Below are positions 9,380 through 22,454 of a DNA stretch of 64,000 nt, in pieces. The stretch comes from Cognatiluteimonas sedimenti (GTDB lineage Bacteria; Pseudomonadota; Gammaproteobacteria; Xanthomonadales; Xanthomonadaceae): assembly GCF_022808325.1 (NCBI RefSeq), contig NZ_JALGCL010000001.1:415780-479779 (forward strand), read 5' to 3'. The notes under the pieces were generated by a model, which made no database searches, had not been told where the DNA came from, and saw only the letters and a program-made list of their open reading frames with translations. The translations under genes were made by a program, and so were the position numbers. How positions within the stretch are numbered: the first letter of the stretch is position 1; every line of letters begins with the position of its first letter.

Positions 9380-9401
9380 GCCTGTTCCCCCTCGTGTCGT
9401 T

Positions 9402-9707
9402 TCACTGCCGCTGCCTGGCGGCCTCGAATGCCGCCAGCTGTTCCGGGGTCGCGTCCTTCTGGTGGCGCTGCTTCCATTGCACGAACGGTTCGCCGTAGAC
9501 CGCTTCGCGTGCCTCGTCCCGGGTCATCTCGATGCCGCGCGCCTGCGCCGCCTCGCGATACCAGTCCGCCAGGCAGTTGCGGCAGAAGCCGGCGTGGATC
9601 ATCAGGTCGATGTTCTGCACGTCCGCGCGCTCGTGCAGCAGGTGCCGCAGCAGGCGGCGGAAGGCGGCCGCCTCGACCTGCGTGGTCTCGTGATCGATCT
9701 GGGTCAT
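9402..9707 (-). CDS. DUF1244 family protein
   Basis: A 101-residue protein matching the small DUF1244 family, recognised by the core [13 protein letters not shown] and the [11 protein letters not shown] segment. It is helical, with two cysteines in C-x-x-C form, which may bind metal. The start is ATG at 9707 (complement). A much longer in-frame extension to 10673 runs antisense through folD and is dismissed. It is divergent from folD. Function unknown. Confidence 0.8.
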   Translation of the reverse strand: MTQIDHETTQVEAAAFRRLLRHLLHERADVQNIDLMIHAGFCRNCLADWYREAAQARGIEMTRDEAREAVYGEPFVQWKQRHQKDATPEQLAAFEAARQRQ

Positions 9708-9764
9708 GCTGGCCGCCTGCCCATGCGGGGCGTCGTGTAGCACGCGTATGCGTATGGGCGATAA

Positions 9765-12230
<2,466 letters not shown>

Positions 12231-12327
12231 GGCCGGCACGTCCGTGCGGGGCGGCGCCAGCCGCGAGCCGTTCCCGACACCACCATCGCAACGAGAGTTC
12301 GCGGCGGAAGCCGCTCCCAAGGCGTCC

Positions 12328-14390
<2,063 letters not shown>

Positions 14391-14455
14391 GTCGCGGCAG
14401 CCGCGCATGGAGGCAGCGGTATGATGCCGCGACCCGGGACACCGACCGCGAGCCC

Positions 14456-15025
14456 ATGCAGACACCGAACGGAAGCAGCCACGAAGGACGCCTGGTCTGG
14501 ATCGACCTGGAGATGACCGGGCTCGATACCGACCGCGATTCGATCCTGGAAATCGCCACCGTGGTCACCGACTCCCAGCTCAACGTGCTGGCCGAAGGGC
14601 CGGAACTGGCGATCGCCCATCCCTTGGCGGCGCTGGAAGCGATGGACGACTGGAACCGCAGGCAGCACGGCAAGTCCGGGCTGTGGCGGCGGGTGCTGGA
14701 GGAGGGTGTTGCGATGGCCGACGCCGAGTCGCGCACGCTGGCGTTCCTCGCGCAATGGGTGCCGGCCAATGCCTCGCCGATGTGCGGCAACTCGATCTGC
14801 CAGGACCGCCGCTTCCTGCACCGGCAGATGCCGGCGCTGGAGCGCTTCTTCCATTATCGCAACCTCGACGTCAGCACGATCAAGGAGCTGGCACGGCGCT
14901 GGGCGCCGCAGGTGCTGGCGGGCGTGAAGAAGGAAGCCGCGCACACGGCACTGAGCGACGTGCACGATTCGATCGACGAGCTGCGCCATTACCGCGCCGC
15001 GATGGGGGCCTTCGCGGGGCCGTAG
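14456..15025 (+). CDS. orn: Oligoribonuclease Orn
   Basis: 3'-5' exonuclease that degrades diribonucleotides, including pGpG from c-di-GMP turnover. It has the DEDDh exonuclease residues: DLEMTGLD (Asp17, Glu19), [11 protein letters not shown] and [10 protein letters not shown]. At 189 residues the length is normal. ATG 14456 begins [22 protein letters not shown]; the in-frame extension upstream overlaps tadA and is rejected. Confidence 0.95.
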   Translation: MQTPNGSSHEGRLVWIDLEMTGLDTDRDSILEIATVVTDSQLNVLAEGPELAIAHPLAALEAMDDWNRRQHGKSGLWRRVLEEGVAMADAESRTLAFLAQWVPANASPMCGNSICQDRRFLHRQMPALERFFHYRNLDVSTIKELARRWAPQVLAGVKKEAAHTALSDVHDSIDELRHYRAAMGAFAGP

Positions 15026-15043
15026 CCGCGTCTGCGCCCGGGC

Positions 15044-15973
15044 CTACTCCGGGTCGGCAGCCGGGCGGTGTTGCGGGCTGTCGAGCCCGGTGCGCTCGGC
15101 GCGGTCGCCGCGCAACAGCCGAGGTTGGCCGCCGCCGGCCGCGTCGGGGGCAGCGTGGTGGAACATGTGCACGTCGCGTTGCGGGAACGGGATGCTGATG
15201 CCGGCATCGTCGAAGGCGTGCTTGATCCGCTCGGTCAGCTCGCACCTGGTGACGAAATGGTCGTCGTTGCTGACATGGCAGCGGATGCCCAGTTGCACGC
15301 TGCTGTCGCCCAGCGCGTAGACCAGGACGTCGGGCTCCGGCCGGGGCAGCACCCGCGGGTCGCCGCGCATCACCGCCAGCGCCGCGGCGCGCGCGGCCTC
15401 GATATCGTCCTGGTAGCCGATGCCGACCACCAGTTCGATCCGGCGCATCGTGTCTGGCGTCAGGTTGACGATCGAGTCGGCGGTAATGAGGCTGTTGGGC
15501 AGCACGATGGCCTGGTTGTCGGCGCCACGCAGCCGGGTCTGGAAGATGCTGACCTGCTCGACCTTGCCGGTCGCGCCGGCGATGGTGACGATGTCGCCAA
15601 CACGAAATGGCTTGAGCGACACCAGCATCACGCCCGAGGCGATGTTGGACAGCGAATCCTTCAGCGCCAAGCCTATCGCCAGGCCGGCTGCGCCGAGCAC
15701 CGCGATCATCGAGGTCATCGGCACCCCGATCACCTGCAGCGACGCCAGCACCAGCACCACCAGCAGGACCACGTAGGCGACCTTGCGCAGGAACAGCACC
15801 GCGGTTGGCTCCACCTCGGCCCGGGCCAGGCCTTTCTCCGCGATCCCGGCGATCCAGCGCGCCACGCGCATCCCCACCAGCAACAGCAGCAAGGCAAGCA
15901 GGGCGCGCACGCCCCAGCCCATCGCGAGGGTGTGCCAGTTGCCCGGTTGCACGGAATCCAGCCAGCTCTCCAA
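15044..15973 (-). CDS. mscS: Small-conductance mechanosensitive channel (MscS family)
   Basis: Inner-membrane channel that releases solutes on hypo-osmotic shock. The 309 residues have three membrane spans (about 19-40, 62-85, 88-115); the third carries the Ala/Gly-rich pore pattern GAAGLAIGLALKDSLSNIASG. A beta domain and an alpha/beta C-terminal domain follow. The last 30 residues are a polar, Pro/Arg-rich extension. The gene is downstream of ppsA on the same strand (90 nt away). Confidence 0.88.
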   Translation of the reverse strand: MESWLDSVQPGNWHTLAMGWGVRALLALLLLLVGMRVARWIAGIAEKGLARAEVEPTAVLFLRKVAYVVLLVVLVLASLQVIGVPMTSMIAVLGAAGLAIGLALKDSLSNIASGVMLVSLKPFRVGDIVTIAGATGKVEQVSIFQTRLRGADNQAIVLPNSLITADSIVNLTPDTMRRIELVVGIGYQDDIEAARAAALAVMRGDPRVLPRPEPDVLVYALGDSSVQLGIRCHVSNDDHFVTRCELTERIKHAFDDAGISIPFPQRDVHMFHHAAPDAAGGGQPRLLRGDRAERTGLDSPQHRPAADPE

Positions 15974-15997
15974 GTCGTGCTCCTCGTTCGTATGCTG

Positions 15998-16022
15998 CAG
16001 CGCCCCGCGGGGCGGGGCGCTG
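15998..16022. terminator. 10-bp GC hairpin between ppsA and mscS
   Basis: Inverted repeat with arms 15998-16007 and 16013-16022 (CAGCGCCCCG against CGGGGCGCTG) and a 5-nt loop, 42 nt after the ppsA stop. No T-run follows on either strand, so termination would be inefficient; partial read-through to mscS is possible. Confidence 0.4.
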
Positions 16023-16063
16023 GTCGATCGCGCCGGGTCAGCGCGATGCTTGCGGCGCTGGCG

Positions 16064-18454
16064 TCATCGCGCTGCCTTGGACTTCGCCAGCGCCAGCCAC
16101 GTATCGACCACGGTGTCGGGATTCAACGACACCGATTCGATGCCCTGATCCATCAGCCATTGCGCCAGGTCCGGATGGTCGCTCGGACCCTGGCCGCAGA
16201 TGCCGACGTACTTGCCACGCGCGCGCGCGGTGGAAATCGCCATCGACAGCAGCTTCTTCACCGCCGGGTCGCGTTCGTCGAACAACCCGGCGACGATCGC
16301 CGAATCGCGGTCCAGGCCCAGCGTCAACTGGGTCAGGTCGTTGGAGCCGATCGAGAAACCATCGAAGATATCGAGGAACTCGTCCGCCAGCAGCGCATTG
16401 GACGGCACCTCGCACATCATGATGATCTTCAGTCCGGCTTCGCCCTGGCGCAGGCCGTTCTCGGCCAGCACCTCGATCACCCTGCGGCCCTCGTCGAGCG
16501 TGCGCACGAACGGGATCATCACCCACAGGTTGTCGAGCCCCATCTCGTTGCGGACCTTGAGCACCGCGCGGCATTCCAGCGCGAAGGCGTCCTTGAACGA
16601 CGGGTCGACGTAGCGGCTTGCGCCGCGGAAGCCGATCATCGGGTTTTCCTCGTGCGGCTCGTATTTCGCGCCGCCGAGCAGGTTGGCGTATTCGTTGGAC
16701 TTGAAATCCGACAGGCGCACGATCACCGGCTTGGGCGCGACCGATGCGGTGATGGTGGCGATGCCCTCGGCGAGGCGGTCGACGTAGAAGTCCACGGGGC
16801 TGGCGTAGCCTGCGATCTTCGCGTCGATCTTCTGCCGCATGGCCGCGTCCTGCTGGTCGTATTCCAGCAGCGCCTTTGGATGCACGCCGATGTGGCTTGC
16901 GATGATCATCTCCAGGCGTGCCAGGCCGATGCCTGCGTTGGGCAGCATGCCGAAGTCGAAGGCGCGGTCCGGGTTTGCCACGTTCATCATGATCTTCAAC
17001 GGCGCCGGCGGCATGTTGCCGAGGTCGGTGGTGGTGCGCTCGAAGGGCAGGGCGCCGGCATAGATGTAGCCGGTGTCGCCCTCGGCGCAGCTGACCGTGA
17101 CCGTGGCGCCGTCCGTCATCCGCTCGAGCGCGTCACCGGTGCCGACGACCGCCGGCACCCCGAGCTCGCGGGCGATGATCGCCGCGTGGCAGGTGCGGCC
17201 GCCGCGGTTGGTGACGATGGCGGCGGCGCGCTTCATCACCGGCTCCCAGTCCGGGTCGGTCATGTCGGCGACCAGGACGTCGCCGGGCTGGACGTGGTTC
17301 ATGTCCTCCAGCGAGCGCACCACGCGGGCGACGCCGCTGCCGATCTTCTGGCCGATGGCGCGGCCCTCGGCGACGACTTCGCCGCGCTGCTGCAACGTGT
17401 AGCGCTCGATCTGGTTGGCGTGGCCGCGCGACTTCACGGTCTCGGGGCGCGCCTGCAGGATGTAGAGCTTGCCGCTGACGCCGTCCTTGCCCCATTCGAT
17501 GTCCATCGGGCGGTCGTAATGCTGCTCGATCACCAGCGCCTGCCTGGCCAGTTCGTGCACGTCGGCGTCGCTGATCGAGAAGCTGCCGCGCAGGTCCGCC
17601 GGTGTCTCCTCGGTGCGCACGCGCTCGCCGGGTTGGTCCGAATACACCATCCGCAGTTGCTTGGCGCCGATCGAGCGGCGCAGGATCGCGGGCTTTCCCT
17701 GGCGCAGGGTCGGCTTGTAGACGTAGAACTCGTCGGGATTGACGGCGCCCTGCACGACCATCTCGCCCAGGCCGTAGCTGGCGGTGATGAACACCACGTC
17801 GCGGAAGCCGGATTCGGTGTCCAGGGTGAACAGCACGCCGGACGCGCCGACGTCCGAACGCACCATCAGCTGCACGCCGGCCGAGAGGAACACGTCCTCG
17901 TGCTTGAAGCCGTGGTGCACGCGATAGGCGATGGCGCGGTCGTTGTAGAGGCTGGCGAAGACTTCCTTGACCTTGCGCACGACGTCGTCGGCGCCGGTGA
18001 CGTTGAGGAAGGTTTCCTGCTGGCCGGCGAACGAGGCATCGGGCAGGTCTTCGGCAGTGGCCGAGGAACGCACCGCGACCGCGACCTCGCCGCCACCGTT
18101 GTCCGCGCACAGCCGTGCATAGGCGTCGCGGATGTCGCGGTCCAGTTCCGGCTGCAGCGGCGCATCAATCACCCAGCCGCGGATCTCGCCACCGGCCGCG
18201 GTCAACGCGGGCACGTCCTCGACGTCCAGCGACGCGAGCCGATCGAAGATCCGCTGGTGCAGGTCGTTGTGGGCGATGAAGGCCTTGAAGGCGTCGGCGG
18301 TGGTCGCGAACCCGCCGGGCACCGAAACCCCAAGCCCGGCGAGTTCGCCGATCATCTCGCCGAGCGAGGAATTCTTGCCGCCCACCTGGGCGAGGTCGGT
18401 CAGGCGCAGGTCGTGCAGCCAGCGGATGTTGTTGCTCGAAGCGGGGGCGCTCAA
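16064..18454 (-). CDS. ppsA: Phosphoenolpyruvate synthase PpsA, TTG start
   Basis: Converts pyruvate and ATP to PEP, AMP and phosphate for gluconeogenesis. Domains in order: ATP-binding PPDK_N ([11 protein letters not shown] near the N-terminus), phosphohistidine swivel ([10 protein letters not shown]) and PEP-utilising TIM barrel ([24 protein letters not shown]). The start is a TTG at 18454, because GGAG lies eight bases upstream and it gives 796 residues beginning near [10 protein letters not shown]. The in-frame ATG at 18517 would add an unrelated N-terminus. It is divergent from its regulator ppsR. Confidence 0.92.
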   Translation of the reverse strand: MSAPASSNNIRWLHDLRLTDLAQVGGKNSSLGEMIGELAGLGVSVPGGFATTADAFKAFIAHNDLHQRIFDRLASLDVEDVPALTAAGGEIRGWVIDAPLQPELDRDIRDAYARLCADNGGGEVAVAVRSSATAEDLPDASFAGQQETFLNVTGADDVVRKVKEVFASLYNDRAIAYRVHHGFKHEDVFLSAGVQLMVRSDVGASGVLFTLDTESGFRDVVFITASYGLGEMVVQGAVNPDEFYVYKPTLRQGKPAILRRSIGAKQLRMVYSDQPGERVRTEETPADLRGSFSISDADVHELARQALVIEQHYDRPMDIEWGKDGVSGKLYILQARPETVKSRGHANQIERYTLQQRGEVVAEGRAIGQKIGSGVARVVRSLEDMNHVQPGDVLVADMTDPDWEPVMKRAAAIVTNRGGRTCHAAIIARELGVPAVVGTGDALERMTDGATVTVSCAEGDTGYIYAGALPFERTTTDLGNMPPAPLKIMMNVANPDRAFDFGMLPNAGIGLARLEMIIASHIGVHPKALLEYDQQDAAMRQKIDAKIAGYASPVDFYVDRLAEGIATITASVAPKPVIVRLSDFKSNEYANLLGGAKYEPHEENPMIGFRGASRYVDPSFKDAFALECRAVLKVRNEMGLDNLWVMIPFVRTLDEGRRVIEVLAENGLRQGEAGLKIIMMCEVPSNALLADEFLDIFDGFSIGSNDLTQLTLGLDRDSAIVAGLFDERDPAVKKLLSMAISTARARGKYVGICGQGPSDHPDLAQWLMDQGIESVSLNPDTVVDTWLALAKSKAAR

Positions 18455-18576
18455 GGCGTAACTCCAGGGGTCGAGGCGGGGATGCTGCGGCGGAAAGGCC
18501 GGACAGGCGCCGGCCAAGCCGCTATTTTAGCAACCCGGCCCGCCGCGGCGCTCGCCGCACCACCCCTGGAGTCCAC

Positions 18577-19398
18577 ATGTCCGACCTGCGCCCGGTGTTC
18601 TACGTCTCCGACGGCACCGGCATCACGGCCGAGACCATCGGCCACAGCCTGCTGACCCAGTTCGCCAACGTCCGTTTCGCGACCGATCGCATCCCGTTCG
18701 TGGACACGCTGGACAAGGCGCAGGCCGCGGCCGCGAAGATCCGCGAGGCCGGGGCGCAGGCCGGATGGCGCCCGGTGGTGGTGAATTCCTGCGTGGACCC
18801 GGCGCTCAATGCCGTGCTCGCCGAAAGCGGTGCGCTGATGCTGGACGTGTTCGCGCCCTTCATCGAGCCGCTGGAGCGCGAACTGGGCATGCAGCGGCAG
18901 TCGCAGGTGGGGCGCGCGCACGGCATGGTCGATTTCGAGAGCTACCACCGCCGCATCAACGCCATGAACTACGCGCTGGCGCACGACGACGGCGTCAGCA
19001 TGGACTACAGCGAGGCCGACCTGATCCTGGTCGGGGTGTCTCGCGCCGGCAAGACCCCCACCTGCGTGTACCTGGCGCTGCACCACGGCGTGCGCGCGGC
19101 GAACTATCCGCTGACCGAGGAAGACCTGGATTCGGACCGCCTGCCGGCCAGGCTGCGGCCGTTCCGCAACAAGATCTTCGGACTGACCATCGACCCGGTG
19201 CGGCTGCAGCAGATCCGCCAGGAGCGCCGGCCGAATTCGCGCTACGCGCAACTGGATACGTGCAAGCGCGAGGTCGCCCAGGCAGAGGCGCTGTTGCGTA
19301 CCGAGGGCATACAGACACTCAGCACCACGCATGCCTCGATCGAGGAAATATCGAGCCGGGTGCTGGAAGTGCTGGGAATCAACCGCGAGATGTACTGA
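18577..19398 (+). CDS. ppsR: PEP synthase regulatory kinase/phosphorylase PpsR
   Basis: DUF299-family bifunctional enzyme that inactivates PpsA by ADP-dependent threonine phosphorylation and reactivates it by phosphate-dependent dephosphorylation. The 273 residues show the family N-terminus [15 protein letters not shown] and the P-loop-like GVSRAGKT at 153-160. It is transcribed divergently from ppsA across a 122-bp gap containing TAAAAT on the - strand (18524-18529), a possible ppsA -10. Confidence 0.94.
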   Translation: MSDLRPVFYVSDGTGITAETIGHSLLTQFANVRFATDRIPFVDTLDKAQAAAAKIREAGAQAGWRPVVVNSCVDPALNAVLAESGALMLDVFAPFIEPLERELGMQRQSQVGRAHGMVDFESYHRRINAMNYALAHDDGVSMDYSEADLILVGVSRAGKTPTCVYLALHHGVRAANYPLTEEDLDSDRLPARLRPFRNKIFGLTIDPVRLQQIRQERRPNSRYAQLDTCKREVAQAEALLRTEGIQTLSTTHASIEEISSRVLEVLGINREMY

Positions 19399-19511
19399 CG
19401 GGGAGCCGCGTTTGCGTGCCGTGGCCAGTCGCGGCATTGCACCGCCATAGAACGCCACGTTAGGCCCGCGCACGTGATCCGTCAATGCTGCCGGAGCCGC
19501 TTTTTCGCGTG

Positions 19512-19517
19512 TAGGAT
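19512..19517 (+). promoter_or_regulatory. -10-like TAGGAT six bases before DUF1249 ATG
   Basis: TAGGAT ends exactly six bases before the ATG at 19524, and no Shine-Dalgarno sequence is present. This suggests a leaderless transcript, as for moeB and both copL genes. No good -35 element is seen. Confidence 0.4.
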
Positions 19518-19523
19518 CGGGCC

Positions 19524-20003
19524 ATGGCCCAGGTACTTTCCCGCGTCGCACGCATCCCCACGATCAGCCGTTTCGGCTGGTTGATGGGGCTGTACGCGGA
19601 GAACTTCACCCTGCTGACGCGACTGTTCGAACCGGCGGACCTGGCGGCCGGCAGCTACCTGTCCAGCATCGGCGACGGGCTGGACCTTCGGCTGGAACTG
19701 GTGGCGCAACACGCCTACACCACCGAGCTGCGGATGACCTATGCATTGCGAGACCCGGTCACCGGGGAGGCGGATCCTTCGGCGTTTTTGCGCCTGTACC
19801 GCGATGCGCGCCAGGTCGAGGCCACCCATTGCTACCTGGGGCGGCGCTGGCAGGACGTGATCGGCATGTACCCGCCGCCCGCGGCGGTGCTCGACCATCG
19901 CATGCGGATGAATACGTTCCTGGGCAAGTGGCTGCATTACCTGGGTGAACGCGGCCACGGTGTCGCAACACTGCAGCGCATCGGCACGCTCAGCGCGGCC
20001 TGA
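19524..20003 (+). CDS. DUF1249 (YqiB-like) protein
   Basis: A 159-residue cytoplasmic protein of the DUF1249 family, recognised by its N-terminus (LYAENFTLLTRLF) and the Y-region LRMTYALRD, with no signal peptide or membrane segment. In enterobacteria the YqiB relative is encoded near cpdA and nudF, but its role is unknown. Here it stands alone between ppsR and convergent tRNA genes, and the hairpin at 20036-20059 lies just downstream. Confidence 0.75.
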   Translation: MAQVLSRVARIPTISRFGWLMGLYAENFTLLTRLFEPADLAAGSYLSSIGDGLDLRLELVAQHAYTTELRMTYALRDPVTGEADPSAFLRLYRDARQVEATHCYLGRRWQDVIGMYPPPAAVLDHRMRMNTFLGKWLHYLGERGHGVATLQRIGTLSAA

Positions 20004-20027
20004 GCCTGTCCCTGTCGCACGACGGCG

Positions 20028-20059
20028 CAAAAAAAACGGGCCCGCCGAAGCGGGCCCGT
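20028..20059 (-). terminator. Rho-independent terminator of the tRNA operon
   Basis: Read on the - strand this is a perfect 10-bp stem (arms 20050-20059 and 20036-20045), a TTCG tetraloop and a run of eight or nine T residues (20028-20036). It ends the tRNA-Ala/tRNA-Glu transcript 13 nt after tRNA-Glu. On the + strand the stem could also stop DUF1249 transcription, but it lacks a U-tract in that direction. Confidence 0.9.
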
Positions 20060-20071
20060 CGATGTCGCAGA

Positions 20072-20147
20072 TGGCGTCCCCAAGGGGATTCGAACCCCTG
20101 TCGCCGCCGTGAAAGGGCAGTGTCCTAGGCCTCTAGACGATGGGGAC
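20072..20147 (-). tRNA. tRNA-Glu (anticodon TTC)
   Basis: The 76-nt cloverleaf reads GTCCCCA at the 5' end paired with TGGGGAC at the 3' end, with discriminator G and encoded CCA. The anticodon loop C-T-T-T-C-A-C presents TTC, and the T-loop GTTCGAATC is standard. It is downstream of tRNA-Ala in the same operon and directly before the terminator. Confidence 0.96.
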
Positions 20148-20215
20148 CTGATGCATCGATCGTTGAGTTCAAAAACCCGGCCGTAGCCGGGTCGTTGCAA
20201 CGGGTTTCACAGTAT

Positions 20216-20291
<76 letters not shown>

Positions 20292-20336
20292 ACGCGCTGG
20301 AAAGCGGGAAAGTCTATCCGGCCGCCTCGGCCAGCG

Positions 20337-21608
20337 TCAAGCCGCGTACGCACCCGGATCGGTGGCGGCCGGGTCGACCGGCAGGTGTATCCGCAGCAAC
20401 CTCCGCGTCGGGTCCTCTTCCAGCCGCCAACCGATCTGCGTCGCGAGCCTGCCGACCAGGGTCATGCCGAGGCCGCGATCGCCATCACCCGACACTTCCG
20501 GGGATAGCGCGACATCGGCATCCCCGGCCACGAATTCCAGCGTGATCGCGGCAGCGTCGACATGGGCGAGGAGGTGCCCCGGGACGCCCGGGGGCACCAG
20601 TCGCCGCACGATCCCGTTCAGCACGAGCGAGGCTTCGCGCGGCGGCAGGCTCACGACCGGTTCGCCCTGGCCATCGACCTGCGGATGCAGGTGGCCGTCG
20701 CGGGTCGCGTCGGCGGCCGCAAGGCGATCGCGCACCCAGTCGCGCAGGGCCACGGTTTCGCTGGCGCCGACTCGGCGCCGCGCCAGGCCGAGCAACGCGT
20801 CGAGCAGCTCCGACAGTTGCCGTACCCCGCGATCCAGCCGCTGCAACCGCGGCCGCAACGCCGGCATCCCGGCTGCGTCCTCGACCAGCAGCTCGGTGGC
20901 ACCGCGCACCACCGCGACCGGGGTGCGCAATTCGTGGCTGGCGTCGGCGAAGAAGCTGTGCTCGGCATCGCGCGCATCCACCAGCCGGGCCTGGTAATCG
21001 TCGATGGCCCTGGCCAGGCGCCCGAGTTCGTCGCGCGGCAGCCCGGCGGCCAGGTCGGTGCGCGCCGGTGCGGTCGGCAATCCTTCGACCACGTCCGCGA
21101 GCCGGCGCACCGGTCCGACCACGGCTCCCGACAACAGCCAGCCCAGCCACGCACCGACAAGCGTGCCGAGCACCACGATCGCGCCCAGTACCGCCTCGAT
21201 GTAGCGCTCCAGCCGCTCGATGTCGGAGATGTTGATGACGAAGTAAAGCCGCCCGACATCGGTATCGAAGACCCCCATGTGCAGGCCATCCTGGTCCTCG
21301 TGCAGCGATTCGTGCACGCCCGGCGGCAATGCCGCCAGCGCGTCGGGCACCTGACCGCTACCGTCCTTGTGGCGCACGTAGCCATTGAGGCGACTGCTGC
21401 GCGGCAGGATCGCGTCGGGCTCGCCGCGCAGGCGCGCGGCGTAGTCCTCCGCCTGGCTGCCGAGCATTTCCTCGATCAGCAGGAGCTCGTAGCGTTCGGC
21501 GATGAACGACACCATCGCCGCGAACAGCACGCTCATCAGCAGCCCCAGCACGATGAACAGCAGGGTGACCCGCATCCGCAGGGGCAGGGCCAGCGCGCGC
21601 CTAAGCAT
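20337..21608 (-). CDS. Sensor histidine kinase
   Basis: Membrane sensor of a two-component system. The 423 residues have two membrane spans (about 13-36 and 138-162) flanking a periplasmic sensor of about 100 residues, then HAMP-like and dimerisation regions with phospho-acceptor His225 in FFADASHELRTP. The C-terminal ATPase part is divergent: the N-box is reduced to L-V-L-N-G-I-V-R-R-L and the glycine motif to GDGDRGLGMTLVGRLA. Kinase activity is therefore plausible but not assured. It overlaps the response regulator gene by 8 nt. The signal is unknown. Confidence 0.82.
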   Translation of the reverse strand: MLRRALALPLRMRVTLLFIVLGLLMSVLFAAMVSFIAERYELLLIEEMLGSQAEDYAARLRGEPDAILPRSSRLNGYVRHKDGSGQVPDALAALPPGVHESLHEDQDGLHMGVFDTDVGRLYFVINISDIERLERYIEAVLGAIVVLGTLVGAWLGWLLSGAVVGPVRRLADVVEGLPTAPARTDLAAGLPRDELGRLARAIDDYQARLVDARDAEHSFFADASHELRTPVAVVRGATELLVEDAAGMPALRPRLQRLDRGVRQLSELLDALLGLARRRVGASETVALRDWVRDRLAAADATRDGHLHPQVDGQGEPVVSLPPREASLVLNGIVRRLVPPGVPGHLLAHVDAAAITLEFVAGDADVALSPEVSGDGDRGLGMTLVGRLATQIGWRLEEDPTRRLLRIHLPVDPAATDPGAYAA

Positions 21609-22302
21609 GGTCGCCCACCAGCCGGTAACCGATGCCGTGCACGGTCTGGATCAGGGCGCCGTCGAACGGCTTGTCCACCAGCGCACGCAGTTCGTAGATG
21701 TGCGTGTGCAGCGCGCGCGCGTCGCCGTCGTGCCGTGGCCAGACCTGCTCCATCAGCGCGCGTTGCGAGACCACGCCGGGCGAGCGGCGCAGCAGCAGTT
21801 CCAGGATCGCCGCCTGCGCCCGCGTCAGCGGGATCGAACGGCCGCCGCGCGTGGCGATCATCGACGCCGGGTCGAAGCGCAGCCCGCCGACCATCATCGC
21901 CGCGTCGGCGGGTGGGCGGGCGCGACGGAGCAGGGCGCCGATGCGCGCTTCCAGTTCCTTCAGCTCGAACGGCTTGACCATGTAGTCATCGGCGCCCTCG
22001 GCAAAACCCTTGAGCTTGTCGTCCAGGGTGTCGCGCGCGGTCAGCATCAGCACCGGCGTGCCGCGCCCGGCTTCGCGCAAGCGCCGGCACAGGTCCAGGC
22101 CGTCCAGCCTCGGCAGGCCAAGGTCGAGCACGATCACGTCGAAGGTGCCGCGCATCGCATGCAGCAGCCCCGAAGCACCGTCGGCGGCATGGTCGACCTC
22201 GTAGCCGCGGCGCTCGAGGAAGTCCCAGATGTTTGCGGCGATGTCGTGCTGGTCCTCGACGACCAGGACACGCCCGATCGGCGCGCTTGCGGTTGACGGC
22301 AT
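21601..22302 (-). CDS. OmpR/PhoP-family response regulator
   Basis: DNA-binding partner of the adjacent kinase. The receiver domain (about 10-125) has acidic pocket V-V-E-D, phospho-acceptor Asp60 (VLDLGLP) and the conserved Lys of DDYMVKPFE. The C-terminal winged helix ends in TVHGIGYRL, typical of PhoP/QseB-type regulators. ATG 22302 is the start (233 aa); the in-frame extension to 22425 crosses the probable promoter. It is divergent from the LtaS-like gene, which may be a target. Confidence 0.9.
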   Translation of the reverse strand: MPSTASAPIGRVLVVEDQHDIAANIWDFLERRGYEVDHAADGASGLLHAMRGTFDVIVLDLGLPRLDGLDLCRRLREAGRGTPVLMLTARDTLDDKLKGFAEGADDYMVKPFELKELEARIGALLRRARPPADAAMMVGGLRFDPASMIATRGGRSIPLTRAQAAILELLLRRSPGVVSQRALMEQVWPRHDGDARALHTHIYELRALVDKPFDGALIQTVHGIGYRLVGDHA

Positions 22303-22365
22303 GTAGGAAGACTGGCGGTCGGCGGGAAAGGATGCAGTGGCGTCGCGATGCGGGTTAACGCGCGG

Positions 22366-22382
22366 CTGAGATTCGCCTGAGA
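22366..22382. promoter_or_regulatory. 11-bp-spaced direct repeat CTGAGA-N5-CTGAGA
   Basis: Two CTGAGA hexamers at 22366-22371 and 22377-22382 are one helical turn apart in the 152-bp gap between the response regulator and the LtaS-like gene. OmpR-family regulators typically bind such repeats, so this is a candidate autoregulatory or shared operator. Confidence 0.35.
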
Positions 22383-22454
22383 ACAGCTTACCGCGCAGTC
22401 GCCAAGCTGCGGGAAGCCGCGTCACCGCACGCGCCGCCCACCCGGACCTGCCCG

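Noticed and set aside
15068-18655. A 1195-codon open frame on the + strand antisense to mscS and ppsA
   Set aside because: High-GC shadow frame: composition is Arg/Ala/Gly/His-rich without family signals, while the opposite strand encodes clear MscS and PpsA.
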